Origin: Archilochus colubris
Taxonomy: Eukaryota; Chordata; Aves; Apodiformes; Trochilidae
DNA: 64,000 nucleotides
Assembly (NCBI GenBank): GCA_023079485.1
Contig: CM041084.1
Span: 69,225,709 to 69,289,708 of the forward strand
Direction of reading: 5' to 3'
Of the stretch, positions 35,501-49,300 are shown in pieces. Made by a program: the position numbers and the translations under genes. The stretch's first letter is position 1; the number at the start of each line of letters is the position of its first letter. The notes beneath the pieces are model-generated. The model searched no databases. It had not been told where the DNA came from and worked only from the letters and a program-made list of their open reading frames with translations.

Positions 35501-36671
35501 TACTTACAGAAAGAAACTCAAATGTCTTTTCTCCATAAAGGCGGTTAGCAGTCCTCAGTATATATTGGGTATTTGGAGCATTAATTTCAGAGAGAAGTGA
35601 TGGATACTCATTGTGAGCATCTTCAGCTTTCTTCAGAGAAAGCACCTGGAGAAAGAAACATCCTCAGCACAGTCAATGCCTTCCATAAACACTTCCTTCA
35701 GCCCCATTTTGGGTTTTTTAATGACTTAGTTCAACAGCTGTGACTTCAAACCAAACAAGTTTTTATCACACCTCTGAGCTGAAGCTTGTCATGCAACTCA
35801 ACTACAGTGCACTCAGCCAAATGTTGTACAAACCCTACATTAGGGTACAGAAGAGTCAGCAGCATTGAGTTTCCTTCATTAAAGCCAAGCATTAGAGGAT
35901 CACAGAACAGCTGATGCTGGGAAGGAGCTCTGGAGACTGCCTGGTACAATCCCCCTGCTCAAGCATAGACATTTACAGCTTGTAATCCAGGACTAAGTCT
36001 ACATGGATTCTTTAGTATCTCCAAATATGACAGTAATAGAATATAGCTTCAGAGAAACGTTTATGGATTTCAGTGGAATAATATATGTGCTCCTCTTTCA
36101 CTTTGCAACAAAGAGGAAATCAATAAAAAAATTACTGCTTCTGCATTTAGTATTGTAAACTGCACATGTAAAAGATATGCCAGATAGCATTTGCCACCTG
36201 AGCAAGTTTTAAAAATTAAACCAAGGTGCAGCCACCACTTTGATATGTAAATAGGTTGCTTTGGTTTGTTTTGTTTTTTTCTCTTGGCCTGGTTACATTT
36301 TCAGAACAGGTAAAGCCTGATATGAAGTCCAAAGAAAACATAATATTTTATGTAGCTAGAGATTCATCAAACCTACAAAAAAACCTAGGTACCTCTTCAT
36401 GACATAATGGAAGAAGATTTCAGCCTCAAGAAAACCCCCAAAACAATACAATTTGTTGTCAATATGTTCCTAACGTAAACACACCAGGTTTCCTTAGACA
36501 TACCTTTGCTATCTGGGCTTTGGTGCTACCTTTTGAACCCAGCAAAATCATGGACAAAGCAGAAGAAATACTAAAGGGAGAAAAGAATACATTCTGCTTG
36601 CTTTTGTTCTCACACAGCTTTCTTAAAAGGTCGAGTGCAAAAGTGGTATTTGCTGCACAGACACTATCCAT
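32540..36671 (-). CDS. SERPINB6: SERPINB6 copy B, P1 = Arg, complete
   Basis: Same six-exon structure as copy A: 36671-36504, 35645-35508, 34855-34738, 34479-34337, 34016-33849 and 32944-32540 (TGA), 379 residues, all GT/AG. The loop reads M-M-L-R|C-A-M-I, with P1 Arg (codon CGC) and P1' Cys. This agrees with mammalian SERPINB6, whose P1 Arg targets trypsin-like proteases; known mammalian targets include thrombin, plasmin and cathepsin G. This copy therefore looks like the ancestral-function gene. It also keeps the full GC-rich upstream region around exon 1 (last exonic base 39245). The protein differs from copy A at only six positions, two of them in the reactive loop. Confidence 0.95.
35893..35972 (-). 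mobile_element. Short CR1 remnant (copy B)
   Basis: Counterpart of the remnant at 25222-25300, nearly identical in sequence and at the same offset in the SERPINB6 intron. Confidence 0.5.
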
Positions 36672-39066
36672 GGTTTAGAGCCTGCAAGATAAAACACAAA
36701 ACAAGAACAGACAGATTTAAATAAAAACTGACACATTATTGCTGCTTTTTACATTTCTCAGTCTCAAGTATGTTGCAAGTGTCATAATTAGGTTTGAAAA
36801 TTATCAGCTCACTGGAAAACTCATTTGGTGAAATAAGTACCTTAAATCCCACACTAGGCCCTTGAGCTAGTTTAGGTATTTGTTGTGTGCTTTCTATAGC
36901 AATCTCAGACTCTCAGGATAGTATTTTGTTTTCTATTTATTAAACAAGTCTCTTTTGACTTCACAATTTTTTGCCTTTACAGGAAAACCAAAGACAGCAG
37001 ATTTATAAAGTCTTACCTTCTCTACGTCTATATATCCTCAGTATTACCTTCAGCTTAGTTGTATGTGTGCACACTGTGTATTAAACCTAGCAGACAGTCT
37101 GGCAGAAGTCAGCAGAATGAGTTGGCCTACAAGATTAGAAATGAATAAAAGTCATTCAGTCAGCATGACAGATTACTGTAATTCCCTTATGTAGCACAAA
37201 ATAAAAAACTAAAGTCCATTTCAGCTCCATTTTTATTGCCTACAATATGGGAATGCACACCAGAAAAAAACCTACTTACGGGTACCTTTAAGGTACACAT
37301 ACACTTCAACATGTGTAACTTGAAGTCCATCATACCCTATGTACATTATGGAGGCAGTTAACCTACCTGAGATTAAATTATATACCTATAAACGGAGAAA
37401 TATATACTAGAACGTTAACTAGAGAGAAGTAGAGAAGTATCAACAGACATCAGAAGATATCAGCTGGTAGTTAAAGGTTTCTGTGTTTTGCTTTTGTCTT
37501 AAGGCAGTGCCTAATTTTGATACATTGCTACACAATACAAAACCAACACCTATTTTGTATCACTATTTCACTATCAAACAAATAGGTGGACAAAGCAAGT
37601 TTCTGCATGCAGGATTTTCCACTTAAGAAAATTTCTTGCCAGTAGCTCCACAGTAAACAGTAGTAACTTTTCTCCTCTTTCTCTTCTTCCATAAACAAAA
37701 TGGAAAAAAAAAAAAAAGGCAAGCTTAGATGGAAAACAATCCTACAACTCTTCCTGAAACAAATTATTAAACTACACATATTTTACTGTGTAAGCAGCAG
37801 GTATTAGTATTTTTCAGAATTTTCCTACTGCTCTGATACCTGCCAGATGGCTACCAATAAGCCTTTTTTGACACAGAAATCGTGACAGTAGTACTACCTA
37901 GAAAATTTTGTAGGACTTCCATGACAGACAAGAATTTAGAGACAAAAGGACTCAGCTCACTGCTTGCCTACCTGAAAATCAGTGCATTTATCAAATTTTT
38001 AAGTTATATTTCAACACCTGGGACACAAGGCTTTGCACTGTATTCCTATAGTTATCCATGATCCTCACCATAGCTCATGAATAGCAAACTACTGATAACC
38101 TTGTCATCATAGCAGTTTTGGAGGTAATACAGAAAGACTACAATTTAAGGAATAAAAGCCTTATTTTTCTGTCTTTTGTAAACTGTTCACTGCAAGCCCC
38201 TCAGCCATCAGAGGATCTGCCTATAGCAACTCATTCCTCACTATGGTCTCTGTATGGGCTCTGTAGGTCGGTGTTGAGTCTCTTGTATAGAGGTTACTGA
38301 ATGGAATTTGAAGCATCTGGCCGGCATCTATACTTAAGGGAAGTCTTTATACATACCCAGGAAGACTTAACCTGGACTGACAGCAGATACACACCGCAGG
38401 GTCTATCCTAACCACCAGTTTTGCCATGGAGGACCTGGCCAGGGCAGGGTGCAACCTGCCTGGCTGCAGCCTTCTCTAGCCTGTGGCCCAAAAAACACAT
38501 CCCGCCGACACTGCAACATGGATTAGTACCGGGTACCTGCAGATGCCTCACCAGCTCTCCTCAGAAGAGTCAGCCACAAGCCGATTGCTTCAAACACAGC
38601 CAGAGGGGGAACTCGGGGTTACAAAATTTAGGCGATGTCTACCGCCAGAGATGAATCTGCGTCTGTGGCACTAAAGTCCCTTTCCCCCCTTCCCTGAATC
38701 AAAGCGTGCCTTCTTGGGGGAAAGCCCAGGGTCTGGAGTGCTGGGAGTGATGCTAAAACACTTGCAGCAGGGCAACACCCTTGACAGCTCCAGGTATCAG
38801 CCGCCCACCGCCAGCTCTCTGCCCCATACACCTCAGAAAACCAGAGAGGGGCAGGGAGGAGCCGCAAAGATCTGACGCCCTCTCCTTGCCAAGGGTTTGG
38901 CACTCACCAGGGCGAAAGCTGAGGAAAAGAGCAGAGAGACCCTGTCCCGGCCCCGCACTGGCACATGTCGGAACTCAGCATTCCCGCTGTGCCCCGTCAC
39001 CCATACGCACAGCTCCCGACACACTGCTGCGGCTCCAGATGACAAGCAGCAGAAACCGCGTCATGG

Positions 39067-39092
39067 AAAAAAAAAAAAAAAAAAAAAAAAAA
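39067..39092. repeat. A26 homopolymer in SERPINB6 copy B intron 1
   Basis: Run of 26 A on the + strand, about 150 bp downstream (in the direction of transcription) of the putative exon 1 donor. The copy A equivalent (26938-26990) is an interrupted A-rich stretch. Confidence 0.85.
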
Positions 39093-39244
39093 GAAAATAA
39101 TAAGAAAAGCTACGCCATGCACCCTCTGCTTCTTAAAAAACCCAAACAAACGGAAAAGTCGCACACAAAAGAAAGATACACGAACGCACTCTTTCTGTAG
39201 AAAACGACACCTGCAGAATAGCGGAGCCGTAGCCTCCCACTCAC

Positions 39245-39560
39245 CCAGCCGGGCGCCGCGGTCGCGGTCCCGGTCCTCCCAGGGCCCTTCCCTTTCCCCG
39301 GAAGCATTGCCGCATGCCCGGGCTGAGGGACGGGGCGGGAGCTCGGCCCCTCCTCAGCCGCGCCCCGGACTTCAGCCCTCGGCCAACGGCCATTTGGGCT
39401 TCGGCACGGGGATGCGCCGTAGCCCCCGCACAAAATGGCCGCCGCCCACCATCGCAGTACGAGCCTCTGAGGCTTTCCCACCAACCCTTCATACCTCCGC
39501 TGGCCTCGGGTCACCACAGACGGTGATTTTCCAGCTCTGTCTCCCCCTTGTGGCAGAGCT
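39245..39560 (-). promoter_or_regulatory. SERPINB6: SERPINB6 copy B exon 1 and CpG-rich promoter
   Basis: Strongly GC- and CpG-rich island. On the minus strand it ends in the donor CGGCTGG|GTGAGTGGGAGG (last exonic base 39245). Upstream there is a GGGCGG-type box (39332-39340 area) and CAAAATGGCCGCCGCC at about 39430, which resembles a YY1-type element. Most of this upstream half (from 39364) is absent in copy A. The transcription start is not determinable from sequence alone. Confidence 0.6.
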
Positions 39561-39752
39561 GACATAAAACACCACCGTGACGGGCTATTCTTACAGCCCC
39601 TATTCTTATTCTGATAATTACGTTTGAAGCAGGCATTGCCTTGAACAGCAGGGAGGTGTTGCTGTAGATGAGACCATACGGCCTCGGCCCTTTCTCACGT
39701 AACCTAAAAGTCTGAGTGAGGCAGATAGCCCTCAGAGAGGTGTATCTTTTAC

Positions 39753-40320
39753 TTTATTGGGTATTTCTTTTTTAAAGGAATTGGTGCATTGATGTGAACC
39801 CAATTGAAGAAAAAAGTGGGAGCTGCTGAAGTCTTGCAGTTGGGATGAGGAAGGCAGGCAAGGCGTTGGTCACAGGCTGTGGATAGGGAACGTGTGCTTC
39901 AATTTACAATGCAAGGACATAATCAGGGTGCTAAAAAGAAGGAAGGTGAAACTGCAGCAGACTGGAAGTAAGTGCTAGAGTGAGTGCTAACACTATATGT
40001 GAAGCAGGGGCTCTTGTTACTGTACATTACTACACACCACTGTGAAGGGAAGGGATGGAAATGCCATATCAAACATGGGCTGGGGGACAGAGATCCTCCT
40101 GACGGGCTGGTGTGAATGGCAATCAGGACTGCAAGGCATTGTGCACACCCTGCTGCTGTGGCTGGATCTCTGAGGTGGGAGAGAGACATAGGAGGAGCTG
40201 TGCTTCAGGTCTTGGGATACATGATCTGCTGGAGAAAGGATTGCAGCAGGAGTTTCAGGTTTTGGTGTTTGCATTTGAGCTAACAAGTGCCTCCTGCTCG
40301 GCAGGGTAAGGAGTCACTGA
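39753..40320 (-). other. MENT-like serpin 3' UTR with poly(A) signal
   Basis: Minus-strand AATAAA at 39758-39753, about 560 bp after the stop codon and about 190 bp before the SERPINB6 copy B promoter island. The segment holding this signal is deleted from copy A. Confidence 0.5.
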
Positions 40321-43300
40321 CTAGGGTGAGCAGAACCTGCCAAAGAAGAGGATGGTTTGTGATTTGTTGTGTTTGATGAAAAAGAGGAAAGGGTGGTCAG
40401 CTTTAAAAGTCATTGTTGGTACTTTTGACCTCAGCATCAGGACACCTGTGGCAGCAGCTGCCTCAGTACCTTCTTCATTGACCTCCACAAAAGCTTTGTG
40501 AATAACTTTTGAGATGAAAAGCTTCTTCTTAGCTGACATCCCAGTGAAATCAGCCCGAACAGGGTCAAAAGCATTTTGTATCCCCATGCTGCTCAAAGAG
40601 GATTGCAGGTCATAATTCTCCTCCAGCTTCCACTTGGGCAGGTACAGTTGCACTTCAGCTTTCATCATGCTGTCTGATTCGGTCCATTCAGCCAATTTCT
40701 CATAAGTCATCTCTCTTTCAACCTGCAATGAGTGAGATCAGGCTGTCAGTGACGTACACTCTTTCCTTAAAATTGGTCAGGTAGCGGCCTGAAGTGTTAG
40801 AGTAGTTCATTTTTTCTTTTCTGGTGTGAGGGGTTTTTTGCAATGTGTGATCCGTAATAGAATCAGTAGCCACTTGCTCTGTGTGTATATGGATGACTTT
40901 TCTCTTAGTAGTGGTAAATAAGTGGAACACATAAGGACCTCAGTTAAAAATAAAAAGATGTTTTCCTTAACCTGTTCAGAATCTGAAAGTAATGCTGTCT
41001 TGGTCATGAGTACTTTTGATACCTGCTGGATGAAGGTATTCCACACCTAGTTTGTGAAACCTCATCAAATACCAGGTGCAAATCCAGACTGCAAATGGCA
41101 TAAAAATGCATTAGTACAGCCCTTCAAGGATAACTCTAGGAGACAGTGATTCAGGTTTTGTCTTTGCTTTCGTTGTGCTGTTCTGTCAATAGAAAAGAGA
41201 ACACCAAATAGGCTGACAGCGGACATACTTTTCAGGTGTATCCTTGAGTAAAATACTATGTTCTCAATGTTACAAGGTTCCTTGATTTCTAAAGTAGGAA
41301 CTCATGGTTCATGGAACTCTACAGTGATTTTGAAGCTCATTCTTCCTCACTCAGTTCACCTCATAGTATGTATGATAAAACAGTAGGTCAGTTTTACCAG
41401 CTCCAGACCAGTAGTGTTATCACTGATGTCATCTGGTAGGAGAATGAACATGCTGAGGTCATTTTCTACATATGGCAGTTCAATGATTTTGAATTTCATG
41501 GTTGTTTCATGCAGTATCAAAAATGTATCTCTCAGAAACATCATCTGTACTGGTTTAGTCTTGGTCTGTGAAAAAAAGTCGAACACGGTGTTACTTTATT
41601 TCTTTAAATGGATAATGAAAATTACTTGCTTCATTGATATCTCAGAAGCATTTCCATACTCAATACCCTTTCCACCTGAGCAGTATCAGGTGCAACCCCT
41701 CATCAAAGTAATTAGAAATTCTACATAAAGTTGGCATAGGCATGTGCAGTATCTACCTGCTAACCGAATGATATGTGATATATTTCTTATTGTAAAATAA
41801 AGGACTTATCATTCATAAGGAAATAAATAAGTGTTTCTTGTCATCCTCCAAATATTACATTTTTGAAGTGAGGACCTTTATTATGAGGGAAGAAGTGTTG
41901 ACTTCCTTCCTGTGGATGCTCTCAGCTTTTTTTTCTATTTTATACTTCCATGCAATACTGGTTTTCTACTTTGCCTCTAAATGGTATTCTCTGTGACCCG
42001 CTCCACCTTTTCCCCAAACTGTAGAGGACATGATTACTAAATGAAATTGGATTATTCAATAGTCTTTTGAGCTTCCATGCTATATTATGTTTACAAATAT
42101 ATCTGCTCCCCTTTACGTTGGAGTCACACTTGAGTGCAAAAGTTCACCTGGTTTCAGGCTTTCTATCAGGTGCCCTATGAATTAAACTTTCTTTGTGCAC
42201 CAATTTACACAGCCAGGTTTGGGCAGCAGGAGGGCTGCAGGGTTAACTTCTGTGAGGAGACATCAGAAGCTGTCTCCATGTCAAAGCCAGTTCCATCCAG
42301 CTCCAAGACAGACCCATCCCTGACCAAAGCTGAGCCTCTGCAAAGAGTTAGTGTGCAGTTATGGGGGAAGGAAGGGGAGGAGGTGGTCCAGGAGCTGGAG
42401 CAGAGATTCCTGTGGTGAAGACCATGATGGTGCAGTCCTCCACCCTGCAGCAGCCTGTGAAGATCTGCATGCTGGAACACATGGATGTGTCCTGCAGGAT
42501 GCCCCAGCCCATGGATGTGCCCACGCTAGAGCATGCTTCTGGCAGGACTGGTGGCTCTCTGAAGAGGAGCCCACTCAGGAGCAGGTTTACAGGCAGGGGT
42601 TTTGATCCCATAGGGAACCACCACTATAGCAATCCATTCCTGAAGGACTGCTCTCCCTGGTAAAGACCACCCTGGGGCACTTCTTGAAGAACTGCAGCCC
42701 AAGGGAAGGAACCACATTTGATGTGAGAAGGACCGTGTCCCACGGGTTGGACCCCACACTGGAACAGAGGAAGAGTGTGTGGAGGAAGGAGCTGCAAAGA
42801 CAGATTTGACCATAACCCCCATTCCTTGTTCCCCTGCTCTGCTATGGGTGAGTTGGGAGTGAAGTTGAGCCTGGGAAGAAGGGAGGAATGGAGGGATGGT
42901 GTTTTATATTTGGTAATATTTCTCATTATCCTACTCTGACTAATTGGCAGTAAACTAAATTAATTTCCATGAGTTGAGTCGGTTTTGCCTGTATTGGGAA
43001 TTCGTAAATGATCTCCCTGTATTTCTCTCAATCTATAATTGTTTTGTTATCTTTTTCTCCTCATCTTGCTGAGAAAGGGGCATGATGGAGTGGCTTGGTG
43101 GGCATCTGCCAGCCACTGCCATGTACCAGGTCAGATCCTAATGCTGCATATGCAGTGTAGCAGGTTTTGGATTCACAATCATGCCATTGATGCAATCACT
43201 TCATATTGGCTGGTGTACAAATGTGTTTGTGATTATAATCTCTGTCAATCAAGATTTATGCTTCCACTGACAACTGATTCTGCTTGCCTTTGAAATAGTT

Positions 43301-46300
43301 GAAATATATGCATGCAATCAGCTACTGTGAATTGTCAGGGCATGATGGTTTAAATCCTCAATAATCTGCCTTCAGTGTATACTGTTTACATCATCCTCAT
43401 ACACTAAAATTATGAACCCCCGTGAAAATTCCCTCTGAGATTTTATGCAACACCAATGTTGCATGAGGCAGGAGCAGCTCTTTCCTTGAACTCAGAGTTT
43501 AGGATAAGTTTCAAAAGCAGAAAAGAGATGTAGGTGTGTAAATATTGCTGTCAAAAGCATCTCAGTCCCTTTTGAAAATCTGATCTTGGTACATTCAGAA
43601 ATTTCTTGTTGTCCTTAAGCTGCTTAACCACAGTGTTCTCGAGTGTTCTGATACTGAAGAGCTATTAATTAAAGTGAAAATCTTATCCTGGTCAGTATGC
43701 TTAAATAAGATAATGACTGATTTTCACAATTGCCATTCCCACTGAGTTTATACCATGAGCCCAGTTCTGAGTAGGGTTGGAGTGGCACACAAAATGCAGG
43801 TTTAATATTTGAGGTTGTTTTCAGCAATAGACATGTTGACCTATGACAATAGGCATATAGACAAGGAATTTACCTTGCTCAGTCGGAAGGGCACCTCAAA
43901 AGTATTTTTTTCCAGAAATTTCTTCTCCCAGTTTCCTTTGAAATAAATGGCATTTACTAAGACGAATACAGTGTGAGAATTGAGAGATCCTGCAGGCAGC
44001 AGATCCTGGATTTTCCCTTCAAAATCAGACAAATAGGACTGTTATTTCAGTGTGACTGTGTATCTTACTAATTTTAATTGTGCTTTCTTTATGTCTACTT
44101 ACCTAGCAAAAATGTTTGCACTTGTGAGATTTTTTTACTGTACATTTTTCATGGTACACATTTTTTTAAAAAATCACTGCAATTTCAGCAGTAAATGGCA
44201 TTGGAAGGTGGGTAATGTGGGTAAAATGGGGCAGCTTGGATGTTCCATGAAGTTGGTTGCAAGCAGCTGAAGGATACAGAAGTAAAACCCTCACTAATCA
44301 GAGCAGAGTCAGTCATTATCTGCAAAGTCTCCGTCTTAACAGAGATAATTCAGAAGAGTCTATGGCATGGAGAAGAAGGGACTTGTAAGGAGCAACAATT
44401 AGGTTTGGAGAGAGGCATTCTTCAAGGCATTGAAGTGCACTTTCCTCATCACCTCCCCTAAGTTTCCATTTTTTATGGATCCAAGAGCAATAAATAAGGA
44501 AATGTAAATTATTTGAAAGTGAGACAAGAAAAAAGCCATCAGAGTGGTACTTACCCTCTGTTTTTTTTTTAACCCATGAATTGATCAGTGCTCTGGTTTG
44601 TTCTGCAGCTGTCTTAAAGTTTACAGCTTGTGGCTTTGCTTTGTAGTAGCTTGAAATGAGCTGTAAGAATTTCTGAAAGATAGAATTGGGAAATGTATGC
44701 TCATGTATGCTGAGTTATAAAAATGTTAGAATTAATCACTTCAATGTGAAGTGATGGGCCAATGGGCCAATGAATACAATGGGCCAATAAATAACTGAAG
44801 GAAATACAGTTTGTTTGAAATGGGATAACCCCTAGAATAAGGTCTGATCAAACTTCCATCTTAAGTAAACCGATACTTCACATTTTTGTGTTTGAATCCC
44901 ACAGTGCAAATTTGTGATTTTGAAATAACCCATGCAAAAAGCATTTTTCACAGATTTTTTTAATTTCTCAAAATGACATTTTACATAATATATATACACA
45001 TTTCTTGCTTTATGATGTAGAGTTCAGTCCAAGAGGGAAGAACAGTCTCATATAATGTTGAAACAAGGCTTTTAGTTTGCTTCAGAGGTGAGCAGCCTGC
45101 TAAGAGTTTGTGAGGACAATAGAGAATCAGATATCAAGGGAGTGTTCAGGTAGAATAAGTTGTGGCGGAAAAGCAGAATTATGTTTGCATTTCTGTCTGC
45201 TGTGAATCAGTTCATGGAGATTCCCAGCAGGAAATTCTTTAGATTGTCTGCAAAGCATAGGCACATGAGATTATGGAGAAAATTAACAATAAGCGTTCAT
45301 AAAGACAAATTACTGATTAGGAAATAAAGTCCAAGATGAAAGAACAATAAACTCATTTAAAACCATCTTCCAATAAATTTTAAGATGACTAATACAACGT
45401 CAGTTTTAAAAAAGATTTTAAAGATACAGGTAATTACAAACTCATGAGTCTGTGCAGGGTGAATGAATGGCGTAGGTCTAGTGGGCGTATGGATAAGCAT
45501 GACACACTGGGGGAGTGTCAACAGCATTCTGTAATACTAAGTCGTAAATCACAAATCTGTTGGAGTTTTTTGAAGGTGGCAGGAAGCATGTGAGTAAGAA
45601 GGTTGAGCCATTAAAGCCAATTTGTAGTACCAAAAGGCATTTCATAAAACTTCTCACTGAAAGATGGTCAACTGGGGGACCACAGGGACAGGTCTTGTTT
45701 GTAAATGACTGGAAGCCACTAGTAGGCAGGAATAGTGTTTACAGTGAAGACTTGTTACCACTGGACTACTACAGGGATGTGAGCTGGGATCTGTGCTAAA
45801 CTATTTATTCTATAAAATACACATCTCAATATGTTAAAAAATAGCTGTATTAAAACTTTTATAAGTGATCCAGTGAAGGGTATGCTACAGAGAGTGATTA
45901 TTACTGTTCAGGAAAGAGGTGTTAAAGCTATAATGGATGGCTGTGTGAAAAAAAAAATCTGCCTGATAGCAGCCAAATAAAATTTTAAGAGTTACAAAGA
46001 CAGGAGCAGGGAACAAAAGAGAGAATGCTAGCATGTCACGGTGTAAAGCTATGCTGTGCCCAGTGTCCGAGTGCAGCTCCAGCTTACCCAGCCTTGGGAG
46101 TGCTAGAGTATAAAAGACAGAGAGTCACAGGGGGCAAGGATGGTGAGAGGCATGGAGAAGCATTCTTTAGAGGAAAAGTGAAGCATTAATGATACCAACA
46201 AGTAGCTGGCTCAAAAAACATAGTGTCATCCTACAGTGTTCAGCTGTGGAACTCCTGGTGCTGAGGGTTGCAGTAGATTTAAAAGGAAAGTTTGCCATAT

Positions 46301-49300
46301 GTATTTATGTTTATAGATATAAAATGACTTTTACCTGATTGATAAACATTCTTTGGAAGGACTCTGACAGCTCATCAAGGTCTATTAAGTAGACATCATG
46401 CCCTCTGGTTCAGGAAGTCCCTAAGGTGCAGATTGCTTGGGCCAGAGCAGCTGCTGGAGAGGCCTCACTACACAACGTACCTTATTAGTCTTTAGCCTTG
46501 CCTGTCTTTAATACTCAGACCAGCTACTCCCAGGGCATTCAGCCTCCTGAGCTGGAAGATAAATACCAAGAACAGAACAACTGCTCCATAATCCATGAAG
46601 TAGTAGTTAGCAACCTGCTACAGCACCTGGACACTGACAAGTCTGTGGGGCCAAATGGGATCCACTCAAAAGTACTGAGGGAGCTGGTAGATGAGCTCAC
46701 CAAGTCAGTCTGCATTATTTATCAGTGGTCTTGGTAATCAGGGGAGGTTCCAGGTGACCAGAGGCTTGTCGATGTCACACCCATCTACAAGAAGGGCTGG
46801 CATGAGGATCAGGGGAACTGCAGGCTGGTCAGCCTAACCTGGTTACCTGGAAAAATCATGAGTTATCTTGAGTGCACTCACATGGCAAGTGCAGGACAGC
46901 CAAGGGATCAGCCATTATGGATTCAGAAAAGGCAGGTTACTGAGTGCTTCCTCAGTAAGTTCACAGATGACAGCAGGTTGTGTGGGAGTGTTGTGGGTAG
47001 GAAGGCTCTGCAAAGAGGACCTTGACAGGCTGGACAAAAGGGCCAACATCAATACAATGAGGCTTAACAAGAACAAGCATCAGGTCCTGTATTTTGGTCA
47101 CAGGAACACCATGCAATGTTACAGGCTTGGAGAAGAGTGGCTGGAAAACTGCCTGGTGGAAAAGGATGTGGAGGTGCTAGTAGACAGCCAGCTGAATGTG
47201 AGCCAACACTGTGCCCAGGTGGCCAAGAAGACCAACAGCATCAATAATAGTGTGGCCAGCAAGAGAAGGGAAGTGATCATGCCAATGTACTCAGCATTGT
47301 ACTCAGGTACTGTGTTCAGTTCTGGGCCCCTCACTATAAAAAGAACATTAAGTGAGTCCAGAGAAGGGCAACCAAGCTGGTGAAGGGTCTGGAGAACAAG
47401 TCCTGTGAGAAGAGGCTGAGGGAATTAGGAATGATAACTTTGGAGAAGAGGAAGCTAAGGGGTGACCTTATCACTCTCTACAACTACCTGAAAGGAGGTT
47501 GCAGTGATGTCAGTACTGGCCTCTTCTCTGAACAGTGATGGGACTAGAGTCCTATCCTGGCCTGAAGTTGTGTCGAGGGAGGTTTAGACTAGAGATTAGG
47601 AAGAATTTGTTTGGTGAAAGATTAGTCAGGCACTGGAATGGGCTGCCCAGGGAGGTGGTGGAGTCACCATCCCTGGATTCAGAAATCAGTGTAGATGTGT
47701 CACTTCATGACATGCTCTATAGTGGGCATGGTGTTTCTTTCTGGGTTGACAGTTGGACGCAGTGGCCTTAGAGGTCTTTTCCAATTGTGACAATTCTGTG
47801 ATTTCTGTGATTTGTTCCTATACACTTCCTAAACTGCTGACCACTGTTGAGACAAATAGACCTCTTGTCTGTGGAAGGCCAGTTCTGTATGGCTGTCCTT
47901 GTGTTACCACTGAAACTACAGTGCTATCATTTGGAATTTTTTAATTATCTTTTTATACAATCCCTCAATGTCAAAATATTCTCTAGTTAAAGTGTTCAAC
48001 TCACAGGTAGCAATGGGAAGGTCTTTTCCTCATACAGTCGGCTGGCACTCTTCAACGTGTAGGTGCTTCTGGGTTTGTCAATGTCAGACAGTAGCTTTTT
48101 GAAGCCAGAGTGGATGTTTTCAGCTTGCTTGTGCTTAGGATCCTTGGAAAGAAACATTAATTAATATGGAATAATTTTTTTCTGTCTTAAATATTGCACC
48201 TGCTGTGGTTATTTAAAATTACTAGGTTGTTTTAATTTGGAAGCAATTTTAGGGGATGAAGCTCTTTTTTGAGTATTTTTCATGTTTTTGGCACCATGTA
48301 TAAATGGGCAAATGGTTTTCTGTATGTGGAGTGATGATCTGTTTCTGCAGTGCTATGTAGACAGCCTTTGGAAACGTGAGCTGATGGCACACCCAGGAAG
48401 CTGAATCCTCATTTCCGTCACAGTCAGGCCTAATTTTCAGTGTCACAGGGGCTGGTGAAGGCAGCCTGGTGGCTTTTGAGGAGCTGCTTTGTTCTGACAG
48501 ATACTGATGTCAGGGTAGGGATTTACCAACTGTTCAGGTTTCCTCTGTTTCACAATACATTTTGCTGTTGCTGTTTGGATTTTAGAGAAAAGTTGTCCTG
48601 GATGTCGATGGTTTTAGGGAGCATGAGCTTGCTTACCAGCTGTTTCCAGCTGTGGACTTGTGCATGAAGGAATAAGCTGCTACCTGTAAGCTGCTCCCCC
48701 TCTGCTTAGTAACCTGCTACCTGCAGCTGCTTCTGTGCAGCCTCCTCCTCCACAGCATATTCCATGCCCTGCCTGTGAGACACTGAGAGTCTGTGCCACT
48801 GACTCATGGTGAGTTGTCATAAGGCTGGTCAGGTTGAATTCCTTTCTCTGATCTTTTCTTTCTCATACTGAGACATGGGATGCTAGGTAAGGCAACTGGG
48901 AAAGAATTTGGTAACCAGAGAAGACAGGCTAAGAGAGGTTGAGTTTTGCAACAGGGTGGGAACTGACTGAAGAAGTAAGAGAGGAAAATGTGTGAAGTAC
49001 CAGATTAGGTAGACTTTCCTACAACCTAAGTGTAGGAAACCTAAGACTTTCCTGCAGTTCAAAGTCACTGAGTTACTAAAATGAATGCATACGTAACCTT
49101 TTATTTTGACTCATCCCCTGCCACCCAGGGGGAAAATTGAGCTTTCTTTTAGTATTTATGCTAAAAAAACATGGCTTGTTTGAGTGTACAAGACTTTCAG
49201 TGCTTAGGGAGTTAATTTGATGAAAAAGATCTGGGCAGTTCCTCCTAGTGTCGAATCTCTGGGGAGCTGATGAACAAGGGTGAATCAGCATTTGTTAGCT

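Larger units (their letters stand above)
30084..43278. repeat. Segmental duplication, copy B
   Basis: Direct tandem copy of 18096-30077. It holds an orphan SERPINB1 exon 2, SERPINB6 copy B, and the last two exons (with intron 5) of the complete MENT-like gene. It lacks about 1.25 kb matching 19070-20322 of copy A. It has about 350 bp (37060-37410), 1.2 kb (37636-38845), 0.68 kb (39364-40040) and 0.28 kb (about 41670-41945) not found in copy A. Confidence 0.93.

Noticed and set aside
39110..39565. 151-codon GC-rich minus-strand open frame
   Set aside because: Overlaps the SERPINB6 copy B promoter and exon 1; open because of high GC content, with no homology.
46868..47383. 171-codon + strand open frame
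   Set aside because: Internally deleted CR1 ORF2; contains CR1 motifs and joins non-adjacent parts of the element.
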